From Vesta saturnalis (lineage: Eukaryota; Arthropoda; Insecta; Coleoptera; Lampyridae), in contig JARFJB010000928.1 in the NCBI GenBank assembly GCA_036346205.1, positions 756,001 through 820,000 of the forward strand: DNA of 64,000 bases, given 5' to 3'. Every line of letters begins with the position of its first letter. The first letter of the stretch is position 1. Position numbers and translations under genes: made by a program. Below, piece by piece: positions 57,871-64,000 of the stretch. A model generated the notes under the pieces. The model was not told the DNA's origin. It ran no database searches and saw nothing but the letters and a program-made list of their open reading frames with translations.

Positions 57871-58589
57871 TAATGTAGAAGGTGACTTTTCTCCAGGTAA
57901 AATAAGTATGTTATTCTAATTAAAATTCGTATAAGCAGACAAGGTCATAACCCTCAAGAGGAAATTAAGAGAAATGTGATAGTAGATAGAAATTAATTAA
58001 TAGGCATAAATACATGTTAAGCTCAGATATAGAAAAAAATTGAGCTAACGCTTAAATTCAGCCTTGAAGGTTGCATGCAACATAATAATCGACATGTTCA
58101 AGGTCTATACCAGGGTTTTTATATCTTTAAAATATCTGGTAAGAATCAGAACTGGCCCTAATAAATATTAATAACAATAAACACAGATTAAATAACTTCT
58201 TTTTATTATTAATTACCTTTATATGCCTTATCTATTGATTCTTCTTTCCCATTATTAGAATACAATTTTTAAGACAGGGGGCGAAGCCTAAGAGCAAGCG
58301 CCGACATACTATAACAGCCTTACTCGGCTATAATACAAATTAAAATTTCCAGCTCAAGGCCAACTCCGAGGTCAGCTCCTAGACTAACGCCAAGGCCAAA
58401 CCCTAGGCGAGCGCAAGGCGAAAATACGCCCCACACGTGGACGAGTACAAAAAAGTGTCCTTATTCTACTAATACATATTATTTTTTTATTTCTACATTG
58501 GATTTTTGATTAAACGTGTTACAAATTTCAATGTTAGAACACAGACAATCTTTTCTAATTATTATCTAAAATTCAACCTGCGGGCAAAA
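57871..58589. other. Unassigned DNA with a GC-richer patch
   Basis: 58270-58440 is GC-richer with runs such as CAAGGCCAACTCCGAGG and GCCAAGGCCAAACCC, which look like decayed tandem repeats. No gene recognised. Confidence 0.4.
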
Positions 58590-60420
58590 CTCAGATTTTA
58601 CGTTGTGCGCGTGTGCGTGTGTGAGTGTAAGCGTGTGTGCGAGTGTGGGTGTGTGCGTTGGTGCGTGTGTGCGTGTTTGCGTGTATGCGTATGTGCGTGC
58701 GTGTGTGCGTACATTAGTGTGTTCGTGTTTGTGTGGTGTGCGTGTATACGTTGGTGCGTGTATGCGTGTGTGCGAGTGTGCGCGTGTGCGCTTGTGAGCG
58801 TGTGAGTGTGTGCGTGCGTGCGTACATGTGTGCGTGTGTGCGTGTGTGCGTGTGTGCCTGTGTGCGTGTGTGCGTGTGTGCGTTTGTGCCTGTGTGCGTG
58901 TGTGCGTGTGTGCGTGTGTGCGTGTGTGCGTGTGTGCGTGTGTGCGTGTGAGCGTGTGTGCGTGTGCTGTCGTGGTGTGCTGTGTGTGCGTGTGTGCGTG
59001 TGTGTCGTGTGTGCGTGTGTACGTGTGTGCGTGTGTGCATGTGTGCGTGTGTACGTGTGGTGTGCAGCGTGTGTGTGCGTGTGTGGTGTCTGCGTGTCTG
59101 CGTGTCTGCGTGGTGCGTGTGAGCGTATGTGGTGTGTACGTATGTGCGTGTGTACTTGTGTGTTGTGTGTGGTGCGTTATGCGTGTGTGCGTGTGTGCGT
59201 GTGTATGTGTGAGCGTGTGTACGAGTGTGGGTGTGTGCGTTGGTGCGTGTGTGCGTGTTTCCGTGTATGCAAATATGCGTGCGTGTGTACGTACATTAGT
59301 GTGTTCGTGTTTGTGTGGTGTGCGTGTATACGTTGGTGCGTGTATGCGTGTGTGCGTGTGTGCGCTTGTGAGCGTGTGTGCGTGTGTGCCTGTGTGCGTG
59401 TGTGCGTGTGTGCGTTTGTGCCTGTGTGCGTGATGCGTGTAAGCGTGTGTGCGTGCGTGCGTGTGCTCGTGTGTGCGTTTGTGTGTGTGCGTGCGTGTGT
59501 GCGTGTGTGCGTGTTTGCGTGTGTGCATGTGGGCGTGCCTGGTGTCTGCGTTTGTGCGTGTGTGCGTGTGCACGTGTGTGCGTGCGTGCGTGTGGCGTGT
59601 GCTGCGTGTGTGCGTGTGCGTGTGGCGTTGTGCGTGTGCGTCGTGTGCGTGTGCGTGCTGTGTGTGCTGTGTGCGTTGTGCGTATGTGCGTGTGTGCGTG
59701 TGTGTGCGTGTGTGGAAGTGTGCGTGTGTGCGCGGGTGTGTTTGCGTATGTGTGCGTGTGTGTTGTGCGTGCGTGTGTGCGTGTGGGCGTGTGCGTGTGC
59801 GCGGGTGTGCGTGTGTGTGTGCGTGTGTCGTGTGTGCGTGTGCGTGTGTGCGTGTGTGCGTGTGTGCTGTGTGTGCGTGTGCGTGTGCGTCTTGTATGCG
59901 TGTTTGTGTGGTGCGTGTGTGCGTGTGCGCGTGTGTGCTTGTGTGCGTGCGTGCATGTGTGCGTGTGTGCGTGTGTGCGCGTGTGTGCGTGTATGCGTGT
60001 GTGCATGTGGGCGTTTGTGGGTGTCGTGTGCGTATGTGCGTGTGTGCGTGTGTGCGTGTGTACAGTGTGCGGTGTGTGTCCGTGTGCGTGTGCGTGTCGT
60101 GTACGTGTGCTGTGTGTCCAGTCGTGTGTGTGCGTGTGCGTGTTGTGTGGTGTGCGTGAAGTGTGCGTGTGTGTATGCGTGTGCGTATGCATGTGCGAGT
60201 GCGTATGCGTGGGCGTGCGCGTGCGCGTGCGAATGCGCGTGCGTGAGCCTGTGCCTATGTGTGTGCGTGTGCGTGTGCGTGTGCGTGTGCGTGTGCGTTT
60301 GCGTGTGCGTGTGCGTGTGCGTATGTGTGTGTGCGTGTGCGTGTGCGTGTCCGTGTGCGTTTGCGTGTGCATGTGCGTGTGCGTGTGCGCATATGTGTAC
60401 GTGTGCGTCTTTGTGTGTGT
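58590..60420. repeat. 1.8 kb GTGTGCG satellite-like tract with a 582-base higher-order copy
   Basis: Nearly the whole stretch alternates purine and pyrimidine (GTGTGC, GTGCGC, GTGTAT units). Rare variant words recur at constant spacing: GAGTGTGGGT at 58641 and 59223, ACATTAGTGT at 58711 and 59293, both 582 apart, with GTTGGTGCG and TTCGTGTTTG between them in the same order. So part of the array was duplicated as a block of about 582 bases. The long open frames on both strands (Cys/Val-rich and His/Thr-rich) are products of the repeat and are not genes. The last 200 bases are more regular GTGTGC. Confidence 0.96.
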
Positions 60421-62607
60421 ACTCCATAACTTTCGAAAGACTTAACATATCATATCAACTTGAAATTTGGCACACATGTAGATGTCACCCAAAGCGACTG
60501 CTGGTCTTTGGGGTTAGTGGGGTATCGTGAAAGGGTAAAAAGGGGTAAGAACCCGTTTGCAAATTTTATTTTTTTAGATTATTTTGCTTTTATTATGTGA
60601 TTATTAATATAATTTTGAGTATTTTACTCTACAATTTTTCTGTACAACAAACGGTTTACAAGAAAAACCGGTTTTGCATAAATATCTTGGGAGCTACTTA
60701 ATATATTCAAGAAGTGAAGACACCATTAGATAGGGAATGAAATTTTTCGAAAAAAAGTGTTTTGCAATTTCTTCGAAAATTTTGCATTTTCGGAGGATTT
60801 CCAAAAACTCGATATTGGAAGCCATACTGCTAGATTGAAAATCAAATTTCTGATCGAAAAGCATTCTTGTAATTTTTTTGTAAAGTTAATCGTTTTCAAG
60901 TTATTTACAAAAAACCCATTTTTTGATGTGGAAGTAGTGATACAATTTGCAGTGGTTTCTAGTTGAATTTTGGGATTTGTTATGGAGCGGTTTTCGCGGG
61001 TAGTGCCAATTAAAGTCGAATATTGTATAAAGTTTAGAAGTCGGTGATACGTTTATTGAAGAAGTCTAAATAATAATTTGTCCTTTTTAACTAAAATTTG
61101 AGATTTACATTAGAGTGCCGTAGTTAACGGTACTGTTTGTTTTGTAAGATTAGTCCGCTACATTAATTTATGTAGCAAATGTAAAAATTTTATGAAGTTT
61201 CTGTGCTTTATAGTGTAATACAGAATATTAAAATTTATGGATAGGATCTATTGCTTAATTCACGCCAGTCCCTAAGTTAACATAGGTGTAAACACACAAA
61301 AACGAACGAAATCTGAAGGTAGCCTTCTCGTAACAAAACTATACCTAAACTATATTACAATATTTACCAACTAAACTCGTCCAAGAAGACCCTGGGTTTC
61401 ATTAGAATGTAAAATACCCGAAACTTTGCTCTAACATTCACACTTACTCTAAAATTCAATTCAAAATCGAAAACGGTGGTTCTTAAAGTGATCGGTAACA
61501 TGTTTTGGGCTAGATTTTAAAAGTCTCCATCGAACAAAACAAGGCCATTGCTCACCCGGTAATTCAATTTCATATCCAGACCTTGTAATATTCACTTTAT
61601 GTTTCAAAATTTACGCTAAAGTTTGTGTAAATAAGCTCATTAGTTTTATTTGAACCCAAAATATTGAAGAAACAATCGTTAAATAAATGTAAACATACAA
61701 GTTTAAAAGTAGCAGAGACGCTTCTTCAAATATTTACAATGTACGGAAATACGCTTACTAACTTTAAAATGGATCAAGATTAATAATCAAACAAACATTA
61801 GTTTTTTTGGAGAAACCACATGACTAAAACCTATCAATTTAGTTTTGCAAAGGTACATACAAATCTGAACCGAATATAGACATTTAAATGTTGATCTGGC
61901 AAATGAAGTAACTGAAATGCTCATTCAAGTCTTTAAACATCAAATTCCTTTTATGAAATATCTGTACTTCAACTTCCATAAACTCTTTAATTTATTTACT
62001 GGAAAATTATACGCAAATGATTATAGATAGATAGTAAGGATTACTGAAGTTAATCAACTTGATAATATGCATCAAGTAATTTATGTAAAACGAAGTTAAC
62101 GTAATGACTTATGACTCATGAATTAACATTTACTTTAAACGAAAATTAGTTAAAAATAAGCCATGTATAATGAACTTCAATACACAGTTCCTTAATTGTT
62201 CACTCAATACAGCAGTTGTCAATAATTGTTTTGCTGTTAGTAAAAATAAAATAATATATAAGATGCAAATAAATATAGAGAGGGTGTCAACATTTTAAGT
62301 GTTTCTTTCAAACTGTCCGAATGTCTAATTGTTTCCAAGCTCAATATACGGTAGGTTAACACGGAATTAAACTGCTAGCACTATTATGCATTTATCTCTG
62401 TAACTTACCTTACAATAATGATTGTAATATTGACACAGAAGCTTATTAAAACCATATGTTTTAAGACCAAAATTTATTAGAGGTCAACGACATTAAAAAC
62501 AACAACAAAGCATTTATTACGTGTATTGCAAAAATAGGAATGAAAATAATATTGTTAAAAGTTTTGACTGTTCTACAAGTAAACGCAACATCTTATCCAT
62601 CATTTCT

Positions 62608-62612
<5 letters not shown>
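60421..62612. other. Unassigned AT-rich DNA
   Basis: No gene recognised. The first 600 bases (CTTTCGAAAGACTTAAC, AACTTGAAATTTGGCACAC and on) have the look of an old dispersed repeat but have no partner in the window. Confidence 0.4.

Positions 62613-62655
<43 letters not shown>
62613..62655. repeat. (TA)n microsatellite
   Basis: About 42 bases of TA. Confidence 0.97.
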
Positions 62656-62657
<2 letters not shown>

Positions 62658-64000
62658 TTTAATTGAATTTACAAAATATAATCGTGGTGTAATTGTGGAC
62701 CAACATATATTCCAAAAAAGTACCATAAGAATTTTCACATAATATTGCAATACACAACCCACAATTGTCTTTCGTGGACTAAACGATGCTTTTATTTTGC
62801 TTAAACAGTCACGCACAGTTATGTTCCATAACCACTTTAGTTAGCTAAATTGACGGTCATTAATACCAAAAGTTTCTCTATATACACTAATGTACCTTTA
62901 GAACAGTACTTTTTCAATAAAACTAAATTGTCTATTAGTCATCTTGACTAAACTTAGTCGTTATCTTATTTAATTGTAGACTTAACATTTTCACGCTGTT
63001 CCTTCAACAAACAACGAAGTGAAGTATTAACTTTAATTTATTTGTTTCTTTGTGCACATACTTTAAGATTCAAGTGCTTGTATTCTAATTTGTCAACTTT
63101 GCTAAAGAAAGGACTTCATTGTAATTTCTATTTCACTTTATCGTAAACCCTTATGCACAATATAAATAAATAAACATACTCATAACTGATTTATTTATCT
63201 ATCTCATAACGAAACAGTGGTTAGCGTTTAACGTCACTAAGCATTTCCGCGGTATCAAACCAACAGAAATCCATCCTTACGTTTAGGATTGACGATTTTC
63301 TCTACGGTAGGTTCGCGTTCAAATAAAAACTGCAATTGATTGAGTGATGCTGGTAAACGTTCATATAGCCCAGTGATAATATAATCCAAAATAGCTTAAT
63401 AGTTCAACCATCAAAATAAAAACCAACCTATCCTAAATTAATTTGGGAAATGTTGAAATCGGAAGACTTAGCCGGATTTCGTCCTTCTTGTAGATGAAGC
63501 AAATCAATACTCCCAAGGAAGATTGGATTTGTAAATAAAAATACTATTTATTGTTCAAAATCAATTTAAATTGAAAAATCCTATTACAAAAAAATTGCAG
63601 ATATTTGAGCCGCAGTCTTGCTCAATTTGAACCTAATAACAGTTATTTCCTATCAGTGCAAAATTACTTTATCAGCTAGTGTAGCCCTTATTGACCGTTA
63701 TCTTGTTGTCACATTAGTGTATTCTCAAGTATCTCCATTAATATCTAATATTGCAACTGGAATAAAACTGTGTTATTTTTAAACAATAACTAAAGTTTTC
63801 ATATTGCTTCGATGAACGAGATTTAAGTTTTTCTTCAAAAATACAGAAGCTCCAACGTTATTTGACTTTCAAGTTCCCTCTATAATTTCCATTATACTAT
63901 GAATCTAACTTTGATGAAAGAAATGTTAACTTACTCTACGTTCGAACGTAAATGAATTATTCATTTCAAATTGTACACGTTTTATATGTTAATTTCGCAA
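62656..64000. other. Unassigned AT-rich DNA
   Basis: No gene recognised up to the end of the window. Confidence 0.45.

Noticed and set aside
58566..60530. Open frames of up to 574 codons on both strands (Cys/Val-rich and His/Thr-rich)
   Set aside because: They are translations of a GTGTGC repeat. All frames stay open because the units rarely form stop codons. No domain, no codon bias and no context support a gene.
1..64000. tRNA, rRNA, CRISPR arrays, riboswitches and bacterial operons
   Set aside because: None was recognised by eye. The sequence is a eukaryotic repeat-rich region. A covariance-model scan would be needed to exclude degenerate tRNA-derived SINEs.

Overview
This is a strongly AT-rich eukaryotic intergenic window whose recognisable content is almost entirely decayed transposable elements and simple repeats. 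The mix (piggyBac, Tc1/mariner with introns, Penelope-like elements, several LINE clades with APE-type endonucleases, a hAT-like remnant and an uncharacterised multi-copy arthropod protein family) points to an arthropod, most likely an insect. The order cannot be fixed from the sequence. I found no convincing host gene, tRNA, rRNA, CRISPR array or bacterial feature. The longest open frames (around 58.6-60.5 kb) are low-complexity artefacts of a GTGTGC repeat.

Layout. 0-3.3 kb: a zinc-finger tail of a DDE transposase, small tandem duplications, a hexanucleotide repeat and a LINE endonuclease fragment. 3.3-9.2 kb: a nested composite. A Penelope-like reverse transcriptase (minus) is followed by a Tc1-like transposase relic (plus), a second piece of Penelope RT (minus) and a Penelope GIY-YIG domain (plus). 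The Penelope 3' region is split by a 2.7 kb piggyBac element with matching terminal repeats and TTAA on both sides. 11.4-15.5 kb: a hAT-like remnant, then a long decayed LINE (minus). 18.6-19.3 kb: a second Penelope 3' region that lacks the piggyBac and so shows its empty site. 21.5-26.2 kb: another LINE (minus) split by about 2.2 kb of DNA that contains a GC-rich foldback-like element. 28.0-31.8 kb: an inverted repeat with arms of about 1.2 kb around a mariner-like transposase with an apparent short intron. 32.4-34 kb: a second, unrelated piggyBac relic. 39.2-40 kb: 5'-truncated 3' end of the same LINE family as at 12.7-15.5 kb. 41.4-44 kb: a third LINE family with both ORFs, ending at a microsatellite. 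45-46.1 kb: a fourth LINE fragment. 50.2-55 kb: a broken gene of an uncharacterised family, split by about 2.6 kb of inserted DNA. 55-58.5 kb: several compound repeats. 58.6-60.4 kb: a 1.8 kb tract alternating purine and pyrimidine. The rest is unassigned AT-rich DNA.

The genes do not form a pathway. What can be read is insertion history: elements landing in elements, followed by frameshifts, deletions and inverted duplication. The most informative points are the piggyBac filled/empty site pair, the large inverted repeat, the foldback element with tandem TTCGCCGC units, and the split putative transposase of an uncharacterised family.
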